IMG/VR virus record: IMGVR_UViG_3300050120_000230
Span: 214,325 to 278,324 of that record
DNA length: 64,000 nucleotides
DNA from: a virus
Strand: one strand, 5' to 3'
Shown here: positions 25,796-34,189 of the stretch, in pieces
Layout of the letters: every line of letters begins with the position of its first letter
Numbering within the stretch: position 1 is the stretch's first letter
Position numbers and translations under genes: made by a program
Notes under the pieces: generated by a model
What the model was told of the DNA's origin: nothing
What the model saw: only the letters and a program-made list of their open reading frames with translations
Databases searched by the model: none

Positions 25796-26545
25796 ATGGC
25801 GCCAGCTAAGGGTAAAGGTTTCCTCGGAAACCTCGCAGACAAGATCAGCCACGAACTGCTCGAAGATGACGGTTCGGCTCCCAAGAGCACATCGGCCGCG
25901 ACTGCCGCTCCGGCTCCCGCGCCTGCACCGGCTCCCACGAGCTATATGCCCGGCGTCTCCGGTCCCGCACCCACGGTTGCTTCCGGCACCATGCCCTATA
26001 CCTTTGGGACGGGCGGCGTGACTGGTGCTCCCGAACCGCTGGACCCCAAGGCTCTCGAAGCCGTGCAAGCTGGTGTGTTCACCAATATCGGCAACCAGCC
26101 CTCTCGCTATCTTCTGTTCATGAAGATGTATGAGAACCTCGGCAAGCCCGCCGACCTCACCGTTCCGCTTCATGCCCTTCAGGTCATGGACCCGTCGCTG
26201 ACGGCGGCGGCCATCCTGCAAGACATCCAAGCGCACCTGAAGATGCTGGACGATGTCGAGACCAAGGCGGGCACCGATCTCGACGGCGCCGCCTCCGATG
26301 TTCTGGGCGGGGCCGACAAGCAGATCGCCGATCTGCAAGCCGCCAACGTCAACGCTCAAAGCGAGATCGAGCGTCACCAAAAGGAAATGGCCGAACGGAT
26401 CGGCCAGATCACGCAACTGCAAACGCAACGTGCGAACGACGACGCCAACATCAGCCGCGCCAAGGCTCACACGGCGGCGGCGGTCAGCGTCGTGCGGTCG
26501 CAACTGCAAAGTATGCAGACCACCTTCTCCAACCTCCCCGCCTAA
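25796..26545 (+). CDS. Cassette protein 1: Ala/Pro-rich N-terminus, C-terminal coiled coil
   Basis: 249 aa from ATG 25796 (AGGGGA nine bases upstream; the longer frame has no ribosome binding site). A low-complexity Ala-Pro stretch near residues 34-48 (PAPAPAPAPT) acts as a linker. The C-terminal 90 residues are a coiled coil (ADKQIADLQAANVNAQSEIE). First of five genes read together up to an ABC ATPase. Likely an adaptor for the membrane proteins downstream; no family recognised. Confidence 0.72.
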   Translation: MAPAKGKGFLGNLADKISHELLEDDGSAPKSTSAATAAPAPAPAPAPTSYMPGVSGPAPTVASGTMPYTFGTGGVTGAPEPLDPKALEAVQAGVFTNIGNQPSRYLLFMKMYENLGKPADLTVPLHALQVMDPSLTAAAILQDIQAHLKMLDDVETKAGTDLDGAASDVLGGADKQIADLQAANVNAQSEIERHQKEMAERIGQITQLQTQRANDDANISRAKAHTAAAVSVVRSQLQSMQTTFSNLPA

Positions 26546-26560
26546 ACCGGACCCACACCC

Positions 26561-27580
26561 ATGCCCCAAGAAGCAACTACGTGGCATCCGCCACAGGAAA
26601 AGATCGTCTCGCGTCTGTTTACGGGCGCTTCGATTTTCGCAGTCGTCGTCGGCGCCTCGTTGGTCATCAAGACCTTCGTGCCGACCATCAGTGATGCGTT
26701 GGCCCTGCTGCAAAAGCTGCTGGCCAATACGATCACCACGGCGATCACGGCGGGCGCCTTGGCGGCCACCCTATGGGTTCTCTATGAGACCTTCAGCCCC
26801 AAGGGCAAGATCAACGGCCTCTTCGCGCAAGCCTATTCGAGCTTCATCCACAACATCACGCTCGAACTGCTGAATGTCGATCCGATGTCGCCGCTGAAGG
26901 ACAGCCTCGCCGCCGTCCAGAAGAAGAAGGCGTACTACGACGAGCAGTTCGCCGTGTTCGACGGTCAGATTTCCAAGCTGAACGAGTCCATCAACACGTT
27001 CACGGACAAGGCGAAGAAGTCGGAAAGCCGCGCCAAGGCCGCGCAAACGCAAGGCAACAAGACGGCCTTCGATCAGGCCGCCTATGAATCCGGCAGCGCC
27101 CGCGAAACCGCCGACGATCTCGCCAAGATGGCGGCCCGTCTGATTACGGTTCGCACCGTGATCGTGCGTCTGCAAGACGCGGCCAACGATCTGATCTACA
27201 AGCTCGGCATCGACATCGAGTCCACGCAGATTCGCTGGGACACGGCCAAGAGCATGAGCGGCATCGAGGGCGCGGCGCGCAGCATCATCTCTTCCGGCGG
27301 CAAGAGCGATCTGGCCAAGGAAGCGCAAGCCATCGTCCAGTCGAAGTATGCCGTCGCCATCGGCCGCCTCGAAAACCTGAACGATACGGCGATGCCCCTG
27401 CTGAACAGCATGGACATGGACAAGGCGACCTACAGCCAAGAACTCTTGGACAAGTGGGATGCCGAAGATCATTCGCCCATCGCGATCCCGATGACCGCTA
27501 CCATTCTGGCCCCCGGCCAGTTGGCGGCGCCCGCTGCTGCTCAGGGTTCCAATTTCCGCGACCTGATCGGCCGTCAATAA
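26561..27580 (+). CDS. Cassette protein 2: membrane-anchored coiled-coil protein
   Basis: 339 aa with two N-terminal hydrophobic spans (ASIFAVVVGASLVIKTFV and TTAITAGALAATLWVLY), then long helices (AAVQKKKAYYDEQF ... RAKAAQTQGNKTAFDQAAY) predicted to be coiled coil. It follows the previous gene by 15 bases. Resembles in layout bacterial membrane-stress or TelA/PspA-type scaffolds, but I see no diagnostic motif. Probably assembles with the binding protein and permease encoded next. Confidence 0.72.
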   Translation: MPQEATTWHPPQEKIVSRLFTGASIFAVVVGASLVIKTFVPTISDALALLQKLLANTITTAITAGALAATLWVLYETFSPKGKINGLFAQAYSSFIHNITLELLNVDPMSPLKDSLAAVQKKKAYYDEQFAVFDGQISKLNESINTFTDKAKKSESRAKAAQTQGNKTAFDQAAYESGSARETADDLAKMAARLITVRTVIVRLQDAANDLIYKLGIDIESTQIRWDTAKSMSGIEGAARSIISSGGKSDLAKEAQAIVQSKYAVAIGRLENLNDTAMPLLNSMDMDKATYSQELLDKWDAEDHSPIAIPMTATILAPGQLAAPAAAQGSNFRDLIGRQ

Positions 27581-27640
27581 AACTGCGGAACGTTTTCACC
27601 CCGACCTACCATCGGAAAAACAAAGAATAGGAGCAGCCAC

Positions 27641-29425
27641 ATGGCTGGTTTGAAGACTCGATATAAAGTTGTCGGCATCGGCATCTTGGCTCTGGGAGGC
27701 GTCTTCGGTCTGAAGTCTGCCGTTCAACATGGCCTGATCCCGGCTCCGGCCGCTCTCAAGGCGATGATCCCGCAGAAGGCTGACATCGCGACGCTGGGTG
27801 GCAACATCCAGATCGCGCCGACCCAGACCTATGACCTGTCCGCCGCGCCGGAAGCGAACGCGCCCAAGCGCACGTTCCTGATGATTCCGTGGCAGGGCGG
27901 CGGTGCGCTGACGCTCGCCAACGGCGGCGCCGGTGACGCCAGCGGCACGTTGATGCAGAAGTTCGCGGGTTCGAACGTGAACCTTCAGCGGCAGGACGAC
28001 TACGGCAAGATGCAAGAGCAACTGCTGAAGTTCGCCAGCGGCTTCAAGGCCGGTCAAGCGAACCCGGATGGTGCGGCCTACGTCCAGATCATGGGCGACG
28101 GTGGCCCGGCGTTCTTCGCCGGTGTCGAGCCCCAGATGGAGAAGCTCGGCCTTCACCTGAAGATCGTCGGCGTGACCGGCTTCTCGCACGGCGAAGACAA
28201 GTGCATGGCGCCGGACGTGAACGGTGACCCGAACAAGGCCCGTGGCGACCTGATCGCCGCCGTGCCGCGCGACGGTGACTGGAACATCTGCGTCAAGTGG
28301 GCGTCGGACAACAACATTCCGATCAACACCGACAACACGGTCTACGATCCGACCGCCATCAACTTCGTCGATACGGACAGCTTCACGCAAGCCGACGACA
28401 AGTTCATCGCGGGCGCCTACGAAGATCGTGACGAAGCCAAGAACGGCATCAAGACGGGCAAGCGCGTCCACGTCCAGATCAACGGCGTGGCGACGTGGAC
28501 TCCCGGCGACGTGACCGTCATGGAGAAGAAGGGTGGCGTCGTTTCGCTGGCCTCGACCAAGGACTACGACCAGCAGATGCCCGCCGTCATCATCGGCATC
28601 AAGGAAGAAATGGACAAGCACCCGGCGTTCGTCACCGGTATGCTTCGGGCCGTTGACCGCGCATCGTTCCAAGTCCGCACGACTTCGGATGGTGTGCAGA
28701 AGATGTCGGAAACTGAAGCCAAGGTGTTCGGCTCGGCGGGCGGCGACGAAGCGAAGCCGGAATACTGGGCACGCTTCTTCAACGGCTTCGACAGCCCGGA
28801 CGGCAAGGTGAAGCTCGGTGGGTCGCGCGTTTCGACGCTGGCCGAAATCCGTGACTTCATGGGCATGGGCACCGGCACCCTGAACGTCTACCAAGGCGTC
28901 TGGAACGTGTTCGGCGACTACGACAAGACCTTCTACCCGAAGCTGGTCCCCAGCTATCCGAAGTTCGCTGACGTGGTCGATACGAGCTACATCAAGGCCG
29001 CCCTCAACGGCGTCCAGATGACGGCTCCGACTTCGACGGCGTTCTCCACCCAGAAGACGATGTCGGCGACCGTGTCCAAGAAGGCCGTCTCCATCGAGTT
29101 CGACAACGGTAAGGCGACGATCCGCCCGACCAGCCGCGCTCAACTGGTGGACATCGCCAACCAGTCCGGCATGACCAGCCTGCTGATCCGCATCGAAGGT
29201 CACACGGACAACACCGGCAACCCGGATGCGAACGTCGCCCTGTCGCGGGCTCGCGCTCAAGCGGTGGCTACGGCGCTGACGAACATGGCCCCGGCCACGT
29301 TCCCGGCGACCCGTATGGAAGTGCGTGGCTACGGCGACACGAAGCCGGTCAACGATACGGCCGACCAGAACTCGCCGACCGAGCGCGCGAAGAACCGCCG
29401 CGTCGAGGTGATCCTCGGCAACTAA
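27641..29425 (+). CDS. Solute-binding protein fused to OmpA peptidoglycan-binding domain
   Basis: 594 aa. An N-terminal hydrophobic segment (VVGIGILALGGVFGL) directs export. Residues of roughly 60-460 have the look of a type 2 periplasmic solute-binding protein of an ABC importer. The last 120 residues are an OmpA-like domain: IEFDNGKATI, IEGHTDNTGN, LSRARAQAV, GYGDTKPVN and NRRVEV. The fusion would tether a binding protein to the peptidoglycan. Ribosome binding site AATAGGAG. A strong terminator follows at 29434, so permease and ATPase may be read at lower level. Confidence 0.85.
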   Translation: MAGLKTRYKVVGIGILALGGVFGLKSAVQHGLIPAPAALKAMIPQKADIATLGGNIQIAPTQTYDLSAAPEANAPKRTFLMIPWQGGGALTLANGGAGDASGTLMQKFAGSNVNLQRQDDYGKMQEQLLKFASGFKAGQANPDGAAYVQIMGDGGPAFFAGVEPQMEKLGLHLKIVGVTGFSHGEDKCMAPDVNGDPNKARGDLIAAVPRDGDWNICVKWASDNNIPINTDNTVYDPTAINFVDTDSFTQADDKFIAGAYEDRDEAKNGIKTGKRVHVQINGVATWTPGDVTVMEKKGGVVSLASTKDYDQQMPAVIIGIKEEMDKHPAFVTGMLRAVDRASFQVRTTSDGVQKMSETEAKVFGSAGGDEAKPEYWARFFNGFDSPDGKVKLGGSRVSTLAEIRDFMGMGTGTLNVYQGVWNVFGDYDKTFYPKLVPSYPKFADVVDTSYIKAALNGVQMTAPTSTAFSTQKTMSATVSKKAVSIEFDNGKATIRPTSRAQLVDIANQSGMTSLLIRIEGHTDNTGNPDANVALSRARAQAVATALTNMAPATFPATRMEVRGYGDTKPVNDTADQNSPTERAKNRRVEVILGN

Positions 29426-29433
29426 GACGGCTT

Positions 29434-29463
29434 GGGGTGGGCTTCGGCCCACCCCTTTCCTCT
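29434..29463 (+). terminator. Terminator GGGGTGGGC-TTCG-GCCCACCCC
   Basis: Nine-base-pair GC stem with a TTCG tetraloop and a pyrimidine-rich tail (TTTCCTCTTT), inside the cassette between the binding protein and the permease. Likely tunes expression of the two ABC subunits. Confidence 0.85.
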
Positions 29464-29491
29464 TTCTCAGTAAGATTTTCGGAGACCCGTC

Positions 29492-30301
29492 ATGGGCGTC
29501 CAATCCCTCCTGCTGCCTAACGAGAAGGTCAACGAGCGCGTTTCGCTGATCCTGACAGGCGGTTGGGTTTTGTTCATTCTCGCCTTCTGGTGGGGTGTCC
29601 TGCCGCACGCTTCTGCGCTGATCCCCACCCCGCCCGAAGTGGCGAAGGCTGGGTTGATCCAATGGAACCAAGGCGCGGTCATCGTTGCCGACTCCAACGG
29701 TATTCATGCTGGCCAACTCATCATCAGCATTTTCACCAGCCTATCGGCGATCTTTTTCGCTCTTCTGTTGGGCCTATCACTGGCCTATCTCTCGACGATC
29801 CCGTTGTTCAAAGCGCCGGTGCGCTTCATTGGGAGTGCGAGGGTTCTCAGCCTTACAGGCATGACCTTCATTTTCGTTCTGGCTACGCCCAATGGCTACT
29901 GGCTCAAGGTGTCGGTTCTGATCTTTGCCATCGTGGTTTTCTTCATCAACGCCATGCTTCAAGTGATCGAAGACATTCCACAAGGTCGGTTCGACCATGC
30001 TCGAACCCTTGGAATGAATCACTGGGAAGTTCTTCGTGAAGTGGTCATCCGGGGAACACTTGCTTCCGCGTTTGATACGCTGCGGATGAATGCCGCCATG
30101 GCGTGGATGATGCTGACCATGGTCGAAAGCATGTCGCGTTCCGGCGGTGGGATTGGCATCGTGCTGGTCGAGCTTGCTCGGACGGCCAACTATGCCGCAA
30201 TCTTCAGCGTTCAGTTGATGATTTTCGTCGTCGGTATCGCCCAAGACAAACTCGTGCAGTTCGCCAAATTGGCAGCCTGCCCTTACACGAAGGGTCAATA
30301 G
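29492..30301 (+). CDS. ABC transporter permease (NitT/TauT-like)
   Basis: 269 aa with about six hydrophobic spans. The cytoplasmic EAA loop that contacts the ATPase is visible as ARTLGMNHWEVLREVVI, followed by the usual permease end. The N-terminal part carries LPHASALIPTPPEV, like the periplasmic entry of sulfonate/nitrate-type permeases. Stops directly before the ATPase gene. The substrate is unknown. Confidence 0.85.
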   Translation: MGVQSLLLPNEKVNERVSLILTGGWVLFILAFWWGVLPHASALIPTPPEVAKAGLIQWNQGAVIVADSNGIHAGQLIISIFTSLSAIFFALLLGLSLAYLSTIPLFKAPVRFIGSARVLSLTGMTFIFVLATPNGYWLKVSVLIFAIVVFFINAMLQVIEDIPQGRFDHARTLGMNHWEVLREVVIRGTLASAFDTLRMNAAMAWMMLTMVESMSRSGGGIGIVLVELARTANYAAIFSVQLMIFVVGIAQDKLVQFAKLAACPYTKGQ

Positions 30302-31186
30302 ATGAGCGGCGTCGTGGGTTACGAATACGAACTCAAAGACACGCTCTTGGACGTGCGCGACGTGAGCATGGTCTATGGAGACAATGTCGTCCTGCGTGAT
30401 GTGAGTTTCCAGATCAAAGATATCGTCCGGCCGGGTAAAACACAGGGTCAGGTCAATGCTTTGCTGGCGCCCTCCGGCACGGGGAAAACTCAGCTATTTC
30501 GATGTATCGCTGGGCTCCAAGTTCCGACCAACGGTGAAGTTTTCTTGAACCGCCATGATTGCACCGCTGATGGCAAAGCCGTCGTGGATGACAAGGGCCA
30601 GCCAATTTTGAAGCCGGTGACAGTTGGGTCAGTCGGCGTGGTTGCACAGGACTATCCGCTGTTCAATCACCTGTCCGTCTGGGACAATCTGATGATGGCG
30701 GCCGAAATCAAGATGAACAAGGCCGCCGCCACAGAAAAAGTCGAAGCGTTGCTTCAACGTTTCGGTCTCTCCGAACGACGCACGTTCTATCCGCAGGCGC
30801 TTTCTGGCGGCCAGCGGCAACGCGTGGCGATCATCCAGCAAATGGTCTGCAATGGTAAATTGCTGCTGATGGATGAACCATTCTCCGGTCTCGATATCAT
30901 CATGAAGGAAGAGGTGCAGAACCTCATCTCCGACGTGGCCGCGTCCGACGAGTGGAATTCTGTCATCGTCACGACCCATGACATCCAAAGCGCCATCGCC
31001 GTGGCCGACACGATTCTTCTGTTGGGCAAAGAACGCAAGCCCAACGGTGAGATCGTCCCCGGCGCCTACATCAAGCACACCTACAATTTGATGGACCTTG
31101 GGCTGACTTGGCACCCGGATATCGCTTCTCTTCCGGCATTTGCCGAACTTGAACGCGAAATCAAGGCGCGGTTTAGGGAACTGTGA
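30302..31186 (+). CDS. ABC transporter ATPase
   Basis: 294 aa. All nucleotide-binding motifs are intact: Walker A APSGTGKT, Q-loop VAQDYPLF, signature LSGGQRQR, Walker B LLLMDEPFSGLD and the switch TTHD. The D-loop and intact signature argue for an active importer ATPase that pairs with the permease directly upstream. The gene starts on the base after the permease stop. Confidence 0.9.
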   Translation: MSGVVGYEYELKDTLLDVRDVSMVYGDNVVLRDVSFQIKDIVRPGKTQGQVNALLAPSGTGKTQLFRCIAGLQVPTNGEVFLNRHDCTADGKAVVDDKGQPILKPVTVGSVGVVAQDYPLFNHLSVWDNLMMAAEIKMNKAAATEKVEALLQRFGLSERRTFYPQALSGGQRQRVAIIQQMVCNGKLLLMDEPFSGLDIIMKEEVQNLISDVAASDEWNSVIVTTHDIQSAIAVADTILLLGKERKPNGEIVPGAYIKHTYNLMDLGLTWHPDIASLPAFAELEREIKARFREL

Positions 31187-31434
31187 TGGATTACGAAACG
31201 GTCGTTCGAGCGAGTTTGGCCGGGACGCTCATTCTCGTCACCATAACGTTGGCCATCATGTTCGCAGATTGGTGGCGGCGGGGCCGCAGTAGTCATTGGG
31301 TTACGGTGGCTCAAATCGACGGCATCGTCTATCAACAACACAAAACGCGCCCCGAATGGCGGCGATGGTATCCGACTTTCAGTGGATACCGGGTGCGGAT
31401 CGACTGGATCAAGGGCAGAACCGACAAGCTCTAA
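31186..31434 (+). CDS. Small membrane protein, 82 aa
   Basis: ATG overlaps the ATPase stop (GTGATGG). One N-terminal span (ASLAGTLILVTITLAIMF), then a basic Trp/Arg-rich cytoplasmic part (WWRRGRSSHW, RPEWRRWYP). It may be the last cassette member or an independent gene; function unknown. Confidence 0.65.
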   Translation: MDYETVVRASLAGTLILVTITLAIMFADWWRRGRSSHWVTVAQIDGIVYQQHKTRPEWRRWYPTFSGYRVRIDWIKGRTDKL

Positions 31435-31444
31435 TCCATTTTCG

Positions 31445-31473
31445 TTGACGAAATTATAATCTGGGGGCATGAT
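31445..31473 (+). promoter_or_regulatory. Early promoter TTGACG-N17-CATGAT
   Basis: GTTGACGA at -35 and CATGAT 17 nt later, about 30 nt upstream of ATG 31504. Confidence 0.6.
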
Positions 31474-31503
31474 GCTTGTAACAAAACAAGCACGAGGCAC
31501 CCC

Positions 31504-32049
31504 ATGACCGACCGTTTCACGCGTCCCCAAACCGAATTGCTTCGTTCTCTCGACGAAGAGCCCGGTGTATGGGCCGAGTGCAACGAAAGCGAATGGCGGA
31601 CTGCCGTGTCGCTGCAAAAGCGCGGCCTCGTCGAACTTGATCGCGATCCGAGCGACCATTCGCCTCGTCGTTTCGATGCGCGCACCACTTCGGTCAGCCC
31701 GAACTACAACAACGGTGTTCGAGACATTCCCTACGACAAGCACGTCTTCGTGCTTGCACGGCCGATCAAGGGCGACTGGAAGGAATACGACGGTTCGACC
31801 AGTGCACGCGGTCGCCAAGAGTTCCGCCCCTGCATGATCCAAGGCCACGACGGCGGCCAGCGCCTCTATGTGATCGGCAGCCAATACGCCTACGATCTGA
31901 CCAAGTTCGAAATCCGCGAATTCGAAGCGTTCTCGGCCAAGCCGGTAAAGGACGATTTGCTGCACAAGCTGCTGGTCAATGGCGAGGCCGATGCCGAAGA
32001 ACAGGCGGATGCGGCGAACTGGATTGGCCGTCTGGCGGGACAAGCCTGA
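31504..32049 (+). CDS. Hypothetical early protein, 181 aa
   Basis: Preceded by GAGGCACCCC as ribosome binding site and a TTGACG promoter. Soluble, with an N-terminal winged-helix-like stretch (QTELLRSLDEEPGVWAECNESEWRTAVSLQKRGLVELD) that could bind DNA; the remainder is not recognised. Its stop overlaps the next ATG. Confidence 0.68.
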   Translation: MTDRFTRPQTELLRSLDEEPGVWAECNESEWRTAVSLQKRGLVELDRDPSDHSPRRFDARTTSVSPNYNNGVRDIPYDKHVFVLARPIKGDWKEYDGSTSARGRQEFRPCMIQGHDGGQRLYVIGSQYAYDLTKFEIREFEAFSAKPVKDDLLHKLLVNGEADAEEQADAANWIGRLAGQA

Positions 32050-32267
32050 TGGCTGGTCTTCGTCGTCTTGCAAAGATGTTCGGCGGTCTCACCGCAATCA
32101 GCACCAATCCGGTCACCGGGGAAGTGACGAAGGTCGAACACGTTTGGGACTACGTCGCCGATGAACCGACCACTAGCGACGAGATGCCTGTGGGTTCTGA
32201 AAGATGGAAGGCGTCTGAACGCGTGAAATGGGCTAATGTCGGTGGCGGCGAAGACAAATTGATCTGA
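32049..32267 (+). CDS. Hypothetical protein, 72 aa
   Basis: Starts on the stop of the preceding gene (TGATGG). Basic N-terminus (MAGLRRLAKMFGGL) and acidic remainder. No motif recognised; second gene of a two-gene early unit. Confidence 0.6.
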   Translation: MAGLRRLAKMFGGLTAISTNPVTGEVTKVEHVWDYVADEPTTSDEMPVGSERWKASERVKWANVGGGEDKLI

Positions 32268-32287
32268 GTCGTGAAGCCGACATTTAC

Positions 32288-32315
32288 TTGACGGAAATTG
32301 GTTTGCGAATAAGCT
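32288..32315 (+). promoter_or_regulatory. Promoter of argS, TTGACG-N16-TAAGCT
   Basis: -35 at 32288-32293 and -10 at 32310-32315. Transcription would begin around 32322, one base from the ATG at 32323, so the argS mRNA may be leaderless; no ribosome binding site is present. Confidence 0.7.
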
Positions 32316-32322
32316 GCACCGT

Positions 32323-33912
32323 ATGGACATTCTAGAGCAACTTTTGAGTCAGGCATTCGCCGCCGAAGGTTTGGACCCCGCACTTGCTGTGGTGTCGCCT
32401 TCGGAGCGGCCGGACCTTGCCGATTTTCAATCGAACGGAGTGTTTCTAGCGGCCAAGGCTGCGCGGATAAATCCTCGGGCTCTGGCCGAGCGGATCGTTG
32501 AACGGCTCAAACACCCAGACATCACGTTCGAAGTAGCCGGGCCGGGCTATATCAACATGACGCTGGGTCCGGCTCTGCTCGAAAAGATGCTGCTGGACAA
32601 CAGTCCGATCCCACAGGTTTCCGGTCGGATCGTGTTGGATTTCGGTGGACCGAATGTCGCCAAGCCGATGCATGTGGGTCATATGCGGTCTCTGGTGATC
32701 GGTGACGCCCTTCAACGGATTTTGCGGTTCGTGGGCTACGAGGTGCTGTCCGACATCCACCTCGGCGACTGGGGCCTCCAAATGGGCCTGTTGCTGGCGG
32801 CCTTGGAAGGCACACCGCTACATGACTACAATATCGCGCTGTTGGAAAAAACCTATCCACAGGCGGCGGCTCTTGCCAAAGAGGATGAACCCTTCCGGTT
32901 GAAGGCACAGATGTTCACGCGCCTACTGCAACAAGGTGATCCCGAGCTTATGCAGCGGTGGCGGAAAATGGTCTGCGTGAGCATGACCACCGTCAATCGG
33001 GAGCTTGCTGCTCTGAAAGTCAATTTCACTCTCATGAAGGGTGAAAGTGACGTTCAGGACTTGATCCCCGATATGATCGCGAGCTTCGTCGCCAAAGGGA
33101 TCGTAGAGGAAGACAACGGGGCGCTCGTCGTCCGGGTTGGAGAACCTCCACTCATCCTGCGGAAGTCGGATGGTGCGGCTCTCTATTCCACGACCGATCT
33201 CGCGACGATCCTTGATCGGAAGGCAGCCTTCGATCCCGACAAGATCATCTATGTGACCGATGAACGGCAGCAACTTCACTTCAAGCAGGTTTTCGCGGCG
33301 GCCGAGATGGCTGGTTATCTGAACGGCAAGCTCGAACTCGAACACATCTGGTTCGGGACGGTGAACGACGCCAATGGCAAGCCACTCAAGACGCGGGCTG
33401 GTGGTGTGCCGAAGTTGCACGACCTGATCGAAGAAGCGATCACCAAGGCGTCCGAGAAGAATGCTGAATCGGCGATCCCGGTGGCTATGGCGGCGTTGAA
33501 GTTCGCCGATCTACAAAACCCTCGGACAGGGTCGTATTCTTTCGATCTCGATAAGTTCCTGAGCTTCGAAGGCAAGACCGGCCCATATCTGCTCTATCAA
33601 GCGGTGCGGATCAAATCCATCCTCGTCAAGTCGGTTGAACCCGGCCCGATTACGCTTGAGACCGCACAGGAGCGGGCTCTTGCGTTCAAGCTGGTGTTCG
33701 GTTTCCGGCAGGCGCTCGATGGCGCCGTGCGGCGATTGTCGCCCAAAGAGATCGCCGATCACGCCTACGATCTCGCGCAATCCTTCTCGAAGTATTATGC
33801 GAACACGCAGATCGGAGAATCACCGTCGAGGGTGGCCCTCTCTGCCAAGGTGTTGGCCCAACTGGAATGCTGCTTGGGTCTGATGGGTATCGATATCCCC
33901 GAGCGGATGTGA
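32323..33912 (+). CDS. argS: Arginyl-tRNA synthetase
   Basis: 529 aa, full length for a bacterial class I ArgRS. It would charge tRNA-Arg in the host cytoplasm. Visible features: an N-terminal Add1-like tRNA-binding domain; the HIGH motif as HVGH at 117-120 (AKPMHVGHMRS); the degenerate KMSKS region GKPLKTRAGGV; a helical anticodon-binding domain from about residue 400; and the family end GIDIPERM. No frameshift or missing catalytic residue is seen. No tRNA-Arg gene is in this window. Phage-borne aminoacyl-tRNA synthetases are rare outside giant phages. The next gene overlaps its stop. Confidence 0.95.
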   Translation: MDILEQLLSQAFAAEGLDPALAVVSPSERPDLADFQSNGVFLAAKAARINPRALAERIVERLKHPDITFEVAGPGYINMTLGPALLEKMLLDNSPIPQVSGRIVLDFGGPNVAKPMHVGHMRSLVIGDALQRILRFVGYEVLSDIHLGDWGLQMGLLLAALEGTPLHDYNIALLEKTYPQAAALAKEDEPFRLKAQMFTRLLQQGDPELMQRWRKMVCVSMTTVNRELAALKVNFTLMKGESDVQDLIPDMIASFVAKGIVEEDNGALVVRVGEPPLILRKSDGAALYSTTDLATILDRKAAFDPDKIIYVTDERQQLHFKQVFAAAEMAGYLNGKLELEHIWFGTVNDANGKPLKTRAGGVPKLHDLIEEAITKASEKNAESAIPVAMAALKFADLQNPRTGSYSFDLDKFLSFEGKTGPYLLYQAVRIKSILVKSVEPGPITLETAQERALAFKLVFGFRQALDGAVRRLSPKEIADHAYDLAQSFSKYYANTQIGESPSRVALSAKVLAQLECCLGLMGIDIPERM

Positions 33913-34172
33913 TGCGCTGGTTCTGGGAAATGCTCTATCGCCGCCAAGCGGTAGAGGTTGTCCTTGATCGAGATTGCATCAGAGTTCTCGGCGGTGATGG
34001 TCCCACGACCTTGGCCAGACTACGAGATGTCGAGCGCGAATGGTGTCGTCACAACGTTCGCAGGCCATTCGGTCTATATTGCCGATGGCGAGGCGTAGGG
34101 GGCGGATACCATGCGTATCTGTGGTTCATTGAGCCGAAAGATGCTGCACTCTTCAAAATGTTTCAAACGTGA
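33912..34172 (+). CDS. FK-motif small-protein family member
   Basis: 86 aa; ATG overlaps the argS stop (TGATGCG). The end is YLWFIEPKDAALFKMFQT, with the strand and acidic-Ala-x-x-FK motif of the family; the helix region reads LRDVEREWCRHNVRRPF. Coupled to argS translation. Confidence 0.75.
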   Translation: MRWFWEMLYRRQAVEVVLDRDCIRVLGGDGPTTLARLRDVEREWCRHNVRRPFGLYCRWRGVGGGYHAYLWFIEPKDAALFKMFQT

Positions 34173-34178
34173 CGTGTC

Positions 34179-34185
34179 CTAAATA
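34179..34185 (+). promoter_or_regulatory. Late box CTAAATA, 4 nt before ATG
   Basis: CTAAATA, GTGG, then ATG 34190. No ribosome binding site. Confidence 0.68.
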
Positions 34186-34189
34186 GTGG

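Noticed and set aside
25796-27580. Tellurite-resistance (TelA) operon
   Set aside because: Layout is only loosely similar; no TelA motif could be identified in either protein.
27596-29716. Long minus-strand frame of 706 codons opposite the binding-protein gene
   Set aside because: The plus frame has clear OmpA and binding-protein domains; the antisense product is Arg/His/Val-rich without motifs and is explained by high GC.
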